From: JAJECS01 sp965198185
GTDB taxonomy: Bacteria > Chloroflexota > UBA11872
Reading direction: 5' to 3'
DNA length: 64,000 bases
NCBI GenBank assembly: GCA_965198185.1
Contig: CBDAOU010000001.1
Span: 868,001 to 932,000, forward strand
The position numbers and the translations under genes were made by a program. Positions 8,297 through 15,322 of the stretch are shown here, one piece after another. Every line of letters begins with the position of its first letter. Position 1 is the stretch's first letter. The notes under the pieces were generated by a model that saw only the letters and a program-made list of their open reading frames with translations, was not told where the DNA came from and searched no databases.

Positions 8297-9155
8297 TTTT
8301 CGGCGACCGGTTGCGGTCGTCACCGATTCCAGCGCCTGCCTGCCGCCCGATGAGGTCGAGCGGCTGCGCATTGGTGTGGCGCCCATGGTCCTGGTCTGGC
8401 ACGGCCAGGCGCTTCGCGACGGGATCGACATTTCGCAGGCGGAGTTTTGGCAGCGCTTGACGACCGACCCTGAGCTGCCCACGACCAGCACCATGGCGCC
8501 GGGCGAGTACGAGGCGGTGTTGGAGTCCGCGGCGGAATGGGCCCGAGCGGCCGTGTGCGTGTGCCTGCCGCGACCGATCTCGACGATGGCCGACGCGGCC
8601 CACATTGCGGCGCGAAGCATCGCGCCGCGGCTTCCGGTGCACATCGTCGAAGCCGGCGGCGCGGGCATGGCGGCGGGGTTTCCCGCGTTGCTGGCCGCGC
8701 GCGCTGCGGCCGGCGGCGCCGCGGCAGCCGAGGTCGTGAAGACGGCCGAGCGGGCGGCGGCGCACAGCGCGATCGTCGCGGTGCTCGATTCGCTGGCCTA
8801 CGTCGCCCGCGGCGGACGGGTCCCCGGGATTGTGGCGCGCATTGCCGATGCCCTGCCGTCGACGTTTGTGTTGCGGTTCGGCAGCGGCAACATCGGCGTG
8901 CGCGCGCGCTTCGGCTCGCGCGCGCGGTCGGTGCGGAGCCTGATTCACCACGTGGCGAGAGAGGCGCGGGGCGCCACGTATGTCGGCATCACGGTGCACC
9001 ACGGCTCGGACGAAGCCGAGGCGCACGAGCTGGCCGCGCATGTGCGCCGCGACATTCGGCCCGACGACCTCTTTGTGACTGGCTTCACGCCGGTGATGGG
9101 CGCCCACGTCGGACCGGGGCTGATCGGCCTGGCTTACTGCACGCTCCCGGCCTGA
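8283..9155 (+). CDS. DegV family fatty-acid-binding protein
   Basis: A 290-residue DegV-fold protein with an N-terminal V-V-T-D-S-S-A strand-loop, the T-T-S-T lipid-headgroup loop near residue 63, and a second domain from about residue 165 with the R-G-G-R-V-P segment. Homologues (FakB) present bound fatty acids to the FakA kinase for use by PlsX/PlsY. The overlap with the PlsY-like gene supports a role in phospholipid acyl supply. No FakA is in the window. It starts at GTG 8283, inside the end of the PlsY-like gene. Confidence 0.85.
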   Translation: MTSADFRRPVAVVTDSSACLPPDEVERLRIGVAPMVLVWHGQALRDGIDISQAEFWQRLTTDPELPTTSTMAPGEYEAVLESAAEWARAAVCVCLPRPISTMADAAHIAARSIAPRLPVHIVEAGGAGMAAGFPALLAARAAAGGAAAAEVVKTAERAAAHSAIVAVLDSLAYVARGGRVPGIVARIADALPSTFVLRFGSGNIGVRARFGSRARSVRSLIHHVAREARGATYVGITVHHGSDEAEAHELAAHVRRDIRPDDLFVTGFTPVMGAHVGPGLIGLAYCTLPA

Positions 9156-9163
9156 GGGCCGGG
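9146..9163. terminator. Hairpin across the degV stop codon, convergent genes
   Basis: A perfect 7-bp stem (CCCGGCC at 9146-9152 with GGCCGGG at 9157-9163) and a 4-nt loop that contains the degV TGA. It sits between convergent genes and could end transcription from either side. No T-tract follows, so intrinsic termination is uncertain. Confidence 0.4.
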
Positions 9164-9180
9164 CGGTCCGGACGAACGCG

Positions 9181-10146
9181 CTAGAGCGAGCTGCCGGCGC
9201 CGGCGATGAATAGGCCCGCGTCGTCGGGCCCCGCGTCCACGATGTCGTCCAGCGTCGGAGTGTCGCGCTTGGGCAACGTCACGTCCTCGATATCCAACAG
9301 GGCGTCGATGAGGTTGATGGCGAACCACGCGTCGTGCGCATCCATCGTGAACGCCTCGGGCACCGCCCGGGCCGTGTCCCGCATGATCCCCAGCCCATCC
9401 GCGTAAGGCTCGAACGAGACGATCCGGTCCAGCCGGACCCGAAAGCTCTTGTCCCCGCCGTTGAAATAGATGTGTTTGGTGGTGATTCCCAGAATTCCGT
9501 GGTCGGTGCGCTCCATTTCGGTTTTCTCGATGGCGCGGCCCCGAAAGGCGCCTGGGCGCACGTAGACACCCTTGGCCACGCGGACGCTCACGCCCATGGA
9601 CTGCCCGCGGAACTCGCGGCGCTTCACCTGCCGCAGGTATGCGACGTCGTCGAACACCCAGATCAACGCCTCGCTCTTCATCAAATTGAAAGGCAGTCGG
9701 CCGAACTCCGCCCGCGCCGCGCGGCGGTCGTAGCGCGGGATCACGCCGTGCTCCCCGATGACGTTGAGCAGCGCCAGCTTGCGGAAGAGCTCATAGTGGC
9801 CCCGGAGATCGAGCTGGCGGGGACTGAGGCTGAACTGGTCGCGATAGCGGCTCAGGCCGCGACGCTCGCCGCCGGTCAGCACGTGGTCCTGCATGGCCGC
9901 TTCGACAGCGTCGCCCCAGCACTCCGCCATCGTGTCCGCCAGCGCGGCGTCCGACATCGCGATGAAGCCCGCCGCCGCGGTCTCGCGAATCTTGGCGGGC
10001 AGCGCGTCCAGGTCGTCGCCGCGCAGCGCCGCGTCGATGCACAGGTCTCGGATGGCTGCCTGGGCGTGGGCGTGCCGCTTGGCGCAGGCGCCGTGCTGCC
10101 GGCGCAAGAAGCCCGCCGGCTCGCCGCAGTACCGACAATCGCCCAT
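9181..10146 (-). CDS. Zinc-ribbon protein of unknown family
   Basis: A 321-residue protein that I do not recognise as a named family. Residues 4-24 hold a C-x2-C...H-x3-C-x3-H arrangement like a short zinc ribbon. Residues about 28-115 are helical, with a segment reminiscent of TerB-like helical bundles. Residues about 130-290 are strand-rich with alternating basic residues, and the T-D-H-G-I-L-G-I-T-T-K-H-I-Y-F segment resembles bacterial PH-like domains. ATG 10146 is chosen because GGAGA lies 8 nt upstream and the zinc ribbon starts there. It is divergent from the glycerate kinase gene. Confidence 0.65.
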   Translation of the reverse strand: MGDCRYCGEPAGFLRRQHGACAKRHAHAQAAIRDLCIDAALRGDDLDALPAKIRETAAAGFIAMSDAALADTMAECWGDAVEAAMQDHVLTGGERRGLSRYRDQFSLSPRQLDLRGHYELFRKLALLNVIGEHGVIPRYDRRAARAEFGRLPFNLMKSEALIWVFDDVAYLRQVKRREFRGQSMGVSVRVAKGVYVRPGAFRGRAIEKTEMERTDHGILGITTKHIYFNGGDKSFRVRLDRIVSFEPYADGLGIMRDTARAVPEAFTMDAHDAWFAINLIDALLDIEDVTLPKRDTPTLDDIVDAGPDDAGLFIAGAGSSL

Positions 10147-10178
10147 GTGTCGGTCTCCGATTGCTCGCGCGGGTGCAC

Positions 10179-10193
10179 GGGTCCTCTGGACCC
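10179..10193. promoter_or_regulatory. Inverted repeat in the divergent intergenic region
   Basis: GGGTCC and GGACCC separated by TCT form a perfect palindrome between the divergent zinc-ribbon and glycerate-kinase genes, just before a TATGCT box at 10198. It could be an operator for either gene. No regulator is encoded next to it. Confidence 0.3.
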
Positions 10194-10235
10194 TCAGTAT
10201 GCTACGCCGCCGGACGATCTCCCGACCGCGCGGCG

Positions 10236-11606
10236 GTGCGTACACTCGACCGCACCGCACATGCACCGGGAGCCGGGTCGCTGGAGTCGAAGCTGCGGGA
10301 GCAGCTGCTGGAGATCGGGCGCGCGGGCATTGCCGCCGTGGATCCAGCGGCTGCGGTGAAGGCCATCGTGCGCGCCGATGCCGCGGCGCTCCATGTCGCC
10401 GACGCGGCGCTGCCGTGGTCGGAGATCGACCGCGTCGTGGTCCTGGGCGCGGGCAAGGCGAGTGCCAGGATGGCCGGTGCCCTTGAAGAGCAACTGGGCG
10501 ACCGCGTCAGCGGCGGGCTGGTGATCGTGAAAGACGGCCACGGGACGCCAACCGCACGAGTAGAAATCGTGGAAGCGTCCCATCCCTACCCCGACGCACG
10601 GGGCGAATGTGCCGCGCGCCGGTTGTTGAACATGGCGCGGCAGGCCGGACCGCGAGACGTGCTGCTCTGCTGCATCTCGGGGGGAGGATCGTGCCTCACG
10701 CCGGCGGTGGCGCCGGGAGTGGCGCTCGAGGCCTTGCAGGAACTCACGGACCAGTTGCTGCGCAGTGGCGCCACGATCAATGCCATCAACGCCGTGCGCA
10801 AGCATCTGTCGGTGATTCACGGCGGGCGGCTGGCGGCGGCGGCGCATCCGGCGCGCGTGCTGGCGCTGATCGTCAGCGATGTCGTGGACAATCCGCTGGA
10901 CGTGATTGCCTCGGGGCCAACCGTGCCAGACCCCACGACCTATGCCGGCGCGCTGCGCGCGCTCGACGACCATGGTCTGCGCGACACCGCGCCCGTGGCG
11001 ATCCGCGAGCATCTTCAGCGCGGCGCGGCGGGAAACGAAGCGGAGAGTCCCAAGCCCGGCGACCCGCGGCTCGCCGACGTGCGCAACGCGATCATCGCCG
11101 ACAATGCGCAGGCAGCGGGCGCCGTGGTGCGGGCGGCCCGCGCGCGCGGCTTTGAGGCGCTGCACGTGACGTCGGCGGTGGAGGGCGAGGCCCGGGAATT
11201 CGCGCTGGCTCTGGCGGGTACGGCGCGGGACATCGCCCGCCACGAGCGGCCGGTGGGGCGGCCGGGATGCGTGATCTTCGGCGGCGAGACCACGGTGACC
11301 GTGCGCGGCGCGGGCACGGGCGGCCGGAATCAGGAGATGGCCCTGGCGGCCGCCATCGCCCTGGAGGGAACGACGGACGCGGCGGTGATGGCCCTGGCGA
11401 CCGACGGAACCGACGGCCCAACCGGCGCCGCCGGCGGGTTGGTTGACGGCGGGACGGTGGCACGCGCCCGCGCCGCGGGAGTGGACGCCGCCCGCGCCCT
11501 TTCCGAAAACGATTCGCACGCCTTCTTGGCCGCAGCCGGCGACCTGATTGAGACCGGGCCCACGCACACCAATGTCAACGATCTCTACGTCGCGGTTGGC
11601 TGGTAG
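10236..11606 (+). CDS. Glycerate 2-kinase (GckA/MOFRL type)
   Basis: About 456 residues. The N-terminal kinase domain has V-V-L-G-A-G-K-A-S, then S-G-G-G-S near residue 150 and K-H-L-S-x-I-H-G-G-R-L, and the C-terminal MOFRL domain has G-G-E-T-T-V-T and G-G-R-N-Q-E. These are hallmarks of the enzyme that phosphorylates D-glycerate to 2-phosphoglycerate. It would feed glycerate from glycolate or serine breakdown into lower glycolysis, in keeping with the glycolate-oxidase-like genes at 29.6-32.2 kb. The start is uncertain: GTG 10236 is preferred over TTG 10161, which lies in the divergent promoter region. It is followed 3 nt later by the LysM gene. Confidence 0.9.
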   Translation: MRTLDRTAHAPGAGSLESKLREQLLEIGRAGIAAVDPAAAVKAIVRADAAALHVADAALPWSEIDRVVVLGAGKASARMAGALEEQLGDRVSGGLVIVKDGHGTPTARVEIVEASHPYPDARGECAARRLLNMARQAGPRDVLLCCISGGGSCLTPAVAPGVALEALQELTDQLLRSGATINAINAVRKHLSVIHGGRLAAAAHPARVLALIVSDVVDNPLDVIASGPTVPDPTTYAGALRALDDHGLRDTAPVAIREHLQRGAAGNEAESPKPGDPRLADVRNAIIADNAQAAGAVVRAARARGFEALHVTSAVEGEAREFALALAGTARDIARHERPVGRPGCVIFGGETTVTVRGAGTGGRNQEMALAAAIALEGTTDAAVMALATDGTDGPTGAAGGLVDGGTVARARAAGVDAARALSENDSHAFLAAAGDLIETGPTHTNVNDLYVAVGW

Positions 11607-11609
11607 CTG

Positions 11610-12274
11610 ATGTCGCAAGCACCCGCCGCTGCCGCCCGACGTCGAATGGGTCAAGGTCGCCGGCCCGGACGCGCTGGCGCCGCTCGACCGGCACTGGATC
11701 CGCTACCTGCGGGTGGTGCTGCTGGCGGCGGCCGTGCTGATCGCCTGGCGCATCCTGGCGTGGCAGGAAGACACCTACGAACGCGCCGCCGCGGCGGCGC
11801 CACCAGCGGAGACGATGGTCACGGCGCCGCCCATACCCGAGACTCCGGTACCGACGGCGACCGTGCCGGTGGTGGTGATCTCGCCCACGCCCACGCCGAC
11901 CGTTGCACCCACGCCCACGCCGACCGCACCGCCCACGCCGACGCCCAAGACGCACACTGTCCGGCCGGGCGACTACGCTGTCGGTGATCGCCGGCTTCTA
12001 CGGCGTGAGCATGGATGCGATTCTGAGCCTCAACAACATCCCCGACCCCAACAACCTGCAGATCGGGCAGGTGCTCATCCTGCCGCCGGAGGCGGAAGTG
12101 CCCGCCCAGACCGAGCTCCCGGCGACGTACATCGTGAGGCCCGGCGAAACGCTGAGCGACATTGCCGTGAAGCTGGGCGTGACGATCGACGAGCTGGTGG
12201 CCGCCAACGACATCCCCGACCCCGACAACATCATTGCCGGGCAGGTGTTGAATGTGCCGGGCGGCGGGTCGTGA
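11610..12274 (+). CDS. Membrane-anchored double LysM protein (frameshifted)
   Basis: Read with frame corrections, the protein has a short cytosolic start, one transmembrane helix (near 11713-11760), a long Thr/Pro linker, and two LysM domains of about 45 residues each that begin T-V-R-P-G-D-T-L and I-V-R-P-G-E-T-L. LysM binds N-acetylglucosamine-containing cell-wall glycans. The first LysM is broken by an extra T at about 11974; removing it restores the consensus exactly. A second +1 shift is likely between the ATG at 11610 and about 11640, because the frame leading into the helix has no ATG. Either the sequence has errors here or the gene is inactive. It follows glycerate kinase by 3 nt. Confidence 0.6.
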
Positions 12275-12441
12275 TCCGGGTAGGATTGTTGCGCGCGGCG
12301 GGCGCCCGTAGACTGGCGGGGCTCGCTGAATGACGGCGACGTCAACTCTGGCGTCGAAGTTTCACGCTTTACCCACCGAATGTTGAACGTCCGCAACCAC
12401 GCCTGCCGGACGGGGCCTTGAGAAAGAGGAGACAGACGTAG

Positions 12442-14451
12442 ATGGCAGCAACAAGCGACGAAGCGCCACGCGTCAACGAATGGCAGCGCGTCGGCGGCCG
12501 CGCCGGCGGCACGATCACGGCCATCGCCGGCGCCGATCAGGCCGAGGGGGCGCGGCGGCTCTTTGCCGGCACCATGTCCGGGGTCTACGTGTCGGACGAC
12601 GGCGGCGACTCCTGGCGGATTTCCAATCGCAACCTCACCAGCCCCTATGTGCAAGCGCTCGTCGCCTCGCCGGCCGTCAGCGAGGACGGCACCGTCTTCC
12701 TGGGAGTGGTTGGCGGGGGCGCCTTCAAGTCGTTCGACCGCGGCGACACGTGGAACCAGCTGGCCTTCTGGAGCACCATGCCCAACGTGGTGGGCATCGG
12801 GCTGTCGCCGGCCTACGCCACGGACCGCATGGCCTTCCTCGGCAGCGACGCCGACGGCGTGTTCCGCTCGACAAACGGCGGGCGGAGTTGGAACCCGTCG
12901 AGCAGCGGGCTGACCGGACTATCGGTGCAGGCCGTCGCGGTCTCGCCAAACTTCACCAACGATCAGACGATCTATGCGGGCATCGTGGACGGGGGGCTGT
13001 GCCGCTCGACCGACGCCGGGCGGACCTGGACGCAGCTGGGCAAGTCCACCGTCGGCCAGGCCACGGTGCAGGCCGTGGCGCTGTCGCCCGCGTTCAAGGA
13101 CGCCCGGGTGGTGGTGATCGGCACCGAGGAGCATGGCCTCTGGCGCTCAACCGATGGCGGGCGCCGCTGGACCGCCATCGAGGACCTGCCGTCGCAGTCG
13201 ATCAACGCCGTCGCCATGTCCCCGAGCTTCGGCGAGGATCAGCTCGTCGTGGCCGGCACGGGCGATGCCGGCGTGCTGGTGAGCGCCGACGGCGGGGAGA
13301 CCTGGTCGACGCACACGGTCGGCGACGAGGTGGGCGCCGTGATCAGCGTGTCGGTGATGGCCGATGGCGGCACGACGACCATTTGGGCTGGCACCTACGA
13401 GACGGGCCTCTATCGATCCACGGACCTCGGCGAGACCTGGGAGGCGGCCAACAACGGCATCACCAGTCAGAACTGGGTCACGCTGGGCCTCAGCCCGGCT
13501 CTCGCCCGCGACGGAACCATGTTCGCCGGGGGAACCGGCACGGGAGTGTTCCGGTCGAATGACGGCGGCGAGTCGTGGGCCCCGGTCACCGAGGACTACG
13601 CGGAAGCCGACGTCACGGGCTTTGCGATATCGCCGAACTACCAGCGCGACCGCATTGTGTTCGCCGCGACCAGCGTTGGGCTGCTGCGCACCACGACTGG
13701 CGGCGACGACTGGCTCGAACTGGACCGTGGCATCGACACCGACGAGATTCGCGCCGTGGGCGTGTCCTCGACCTATGCCCGCGATCGCACCGTCTTCGCG
13801 GGCGGCCCGCTGGGTCTCGGCTACAAGAGCACGGACAACGGCAATTCGTGGACGCAGATCGACTACGAGTTTGACGGCGAGACCATCGCGGCCATCGCCA
13901 CGGGGCCCGACTTTGCCAATGACCAGACGCTGTTCGTCGGCACCCTGGGCGAGCGCACGGCGGCGGTGCACCTGAGCACCGACGGTGGGGCGACCTTCGA
14001 GCGGTTCGTGGACCATGACTCCGCGGCGCCGTGGATTGCCCTGGGAATCCCGGCCTCCTACACGCCGGACGATCGCTGGTGGATGTTCGCCACGGCCGGC
14101 CAGGTCTTCAAGCCGGCAGAGCGCTTTTCGGATATCTGGAGCGGCACCCATCCGGCGAGCCGGCGCTCGGCCGTGCTGGCGGTGGTGCCGGCGCCGGTGC
14201 CCGGCGACGAACGGGTGTTCGCCGCCACCAGCGCCGGGGTGTACCGCAGCGCGACGGGCGGCGCGTCGTGGGAGCCGATCAATGCCGGCCTCAGCAATCT
14301 GGCGGTGCTTACGGTCGTCGCGTCACCCGATTTCGCAACCGACCAGGCGGTCTACGCCATGGCGCTGGGCGGCGAGATCTGGCGCTGGGTCGACGATCCG
14401 CCGGAGACGGAAGCCGAAGAAGACGCGGACGCGGCAGCCGAGGAGGAGTAA
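12442..14451 (+). CDS. Asp-box (BNR) beta-propeller protein
   Basis: A 669-residue protein made almost wholly of propeller blades. At least ten Asp-box turns of the S-T-D-x-G-x-x-W type occur at about 50-60-residue spacing, as in VPS10/sortilin, sialidases and Ycf48-like proteins. The first starts near residue 50 and the last near residue 600. The C-terminus is a run of Asp/Glu/Ala. Unlike most such proteins it shows no signal peptide or membrane helix, so it may be cytosolic or leave by an unknown route. AGAGGAG at 12425-12431 gives a strong ribosome site for ATG 12442. No catalytic domain is seen. Confidence 0.8.
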   Translation: MAATSDEAPRVNEWQRVGGRAGGTITAIAGADQAEGARRLFAGTMSGVYVSDDGGDSWRISNRNLTSPYVQALVASPAVSEDGTVFLGVVGGGAFKSFDRGDTWNQLAFWSTMPNVVGIGLSPAYATDRMAFLGSDADGVFRSTNGGRSWNPSSSGLTGLSVQAVAVSPNFTNDQTIYAGIVDGGLCRSTDAGRTWTQLGKSTVGQATVQAVALSPAFKDARVVVIGTEEHGLWRSTDGGRRWTAIEDLPSQSINAVAMSPSFGEDQLVVAGTGDAGVLVSADGGETWSTHTVGDEVGAVISVSVMADGGTTTIWAGTYETGLYRSTDLGETWEAANNGITSQNWVTLGLSPALARDGTMFAGGTGTGVFRSNDGGESWAPVTEDYAEADVTGFAISPNYQRDRIVFAATSVGLLRTTTGGDDWLELDRGIDTDEIRAVGVSSTYARDRTVFAGGPLGLGYKSTDNGNSWTQIDYEFDGETIAAIATGPDFANDQTLFVGTLGERTAAVHLSTDGGATFERFVDHDSAAPWIALGIPASYTPDDRWWMFATAGQVFKPAERFSDIWSGTHPASRRSAVLAVVPAPVPGDERVFAATSAGVYRSATGGASWEPINAGLSNLAVLTVVASPDFATDQAVYAMALGGEIWRWVDDPPETEAEEDADAAAEEE

Positions 14452-14483
14452 GCGGCGCGCCCGGGCGGGCGGGGTCGGTGTGT

Positions 14484-14507
14484 CCTAGATTCCTCGCTGC
14501 GCTTGGA
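14484..14507. repeat. Dispersed repeat, copy A
   Basis: A 22-bp segment beginning CTAGATTCCTCGCTGCGCTT matches 43777-43798 in opposite orientation with one mismatch. Both copies are intergenic. It looks like a short dispersed palindromic or REP-type element; no gene lies in it. Confidence 0.5.
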
Positions 14508-14547
14508 GTATCTGTGTTGGCGGGCCGCGCAATCCGCTCGTAGTGGG

Positions 14548-14578
14548 CCTGTCGAACCACGAATGACCCTTCGACTGG
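14548..14578. repeat. REP-like imperfect palindrome
   Basis: CCTGTCGAA (14548-14556) and TTCGACTGG (14570-14578) form an inverted repeat with one mismatch and a 13-nt loop. Together with copy A it fills most of the 260-bp gap between the propeller gene and the marR promoter, where I see no gene. Confidence 0.45.
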
Positions 14579-14697
14579 CTCAGAGCGAACGGCTTTCCGG
14601 CAATGACAGGCTTGGGTGGGTTCGCGCGGACCCGGTTGCGGACCGATCTTCCAGGCTGCCGGCCGCCGGGGATCCGTGCCGCACGTACGAGTCGGGC

Positions 14698-14726
14698 TTG
14701 ACACATTCGTCCGGTGAGCGTACGAT
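14698..14726 (+). promoter_or_regulatory. Promoter of the marR-ABC operon, leaderless
   Basis: A perfect TTGACA -35 (14698-14703) is 17 bp from a TACGAT -10 (14721-14726). The ATG at 14735 is 8 nt beyond the -10, so transcription would begin at or next to the start codon. This fixes the marR start and rules out GTG 14714, which lies inside the promoter. MarR autorepression at this site is likely but not shown. Confidence 0.65.
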
Positions 14727-14734
14727 CAAGCAAC

Positions 14735-15322
14735 ATGACGGTCTATGGCATGGACGGACAGATGATGACTGAAGTTGCTGAGCAGGCGGGGCCGGCGGTG
14801 CGTGAGCACATGGCGAAGGCGGAGCCCGACGCCCTCGCGCAGACCGCGCGGCAACTCCTGGTGCTTGGCCGGCGCATGGGGCGCATCGCCCTGCGGCTGG
14901 CCGCCGCCCATGCCGATGAGCTGGAACTCACCATGCCGCAGTACCAGGCGCTGCGGGCCCTGCGCCACCGTAGTTGCCGCATGAGCGATCTCGGCGGCCG
15001 GCTGATGGTGAGCAAGCAATGGGCCTCCCAGAGCGTCGACTCGCTGGTCCGCGCGGGCCTGGCGACGCGGCAAGAGGACCCGGACGACCGCCGCCACGCC
15101 GTGGTGAGCGCCACGCCGCAGGGGCGGGAGCGCTTAGAGAGCCACGAGCAGGCCCTCGCCACACTGTTGGCCGGGGCGTTGGAGGGGATGCCCGCGGAGG
15201 CGCTGGCGCGTCTCGATGGGGCTTTGAGCGAAGTAAACGCGCACCTGGTCCGGCGGCGCGACGAGGGTTATTTCCGCTCGCTGCGGCAGGCGGGCAAGCG
15301 TGAATCTGGAGACAAGACATGA
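14735..15322 (+). CDS. MarR family regulator
   Basis: A 195-residue winged-helix regulator. The DNA-binding domain (about residues 60-140) has the M-S-D-L-G-G-R-L-M-V-S-K-Q-W-A-S-Q helix-turn-helix and the D-P-D-D-R-R wing typical of MarR. Its stop overlaps the start of the first ABC gene (ATGA), so it is translated with the exporter and probably controls it in response to a drug or lipid ligand. It begins at the ATG just after a strong promoter. Confidence 0.9.
   Translation: MTVYGMDGQMMTEVAEQAGPAVREHMAKAEPDALAQTARQLLVLGRRMGRIALRLAAAHADELELTMPQYQALRALRHRSCRMSDLGGRLMVSKQWASQSVDSLVRAGLATRQEDPDDRRHAVVSATPQGRERLESHEQALATLLAGALEGMPAEALARLDGALSEVNAHLVRRRDEGYFRSLRQAGKRESGDKT

Noticed and set aside
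10161..10163. TTG as the glycerate kinase start
   Set aside because: It lies 15 bp from the divergent start codon, in the likely promoter, and adds 25 residues that do not fit the family.
14714..14716. GTG as the marR start
   Set aside because: It lies between the -35 and -10 boxes, so it would not be on the mRNA.
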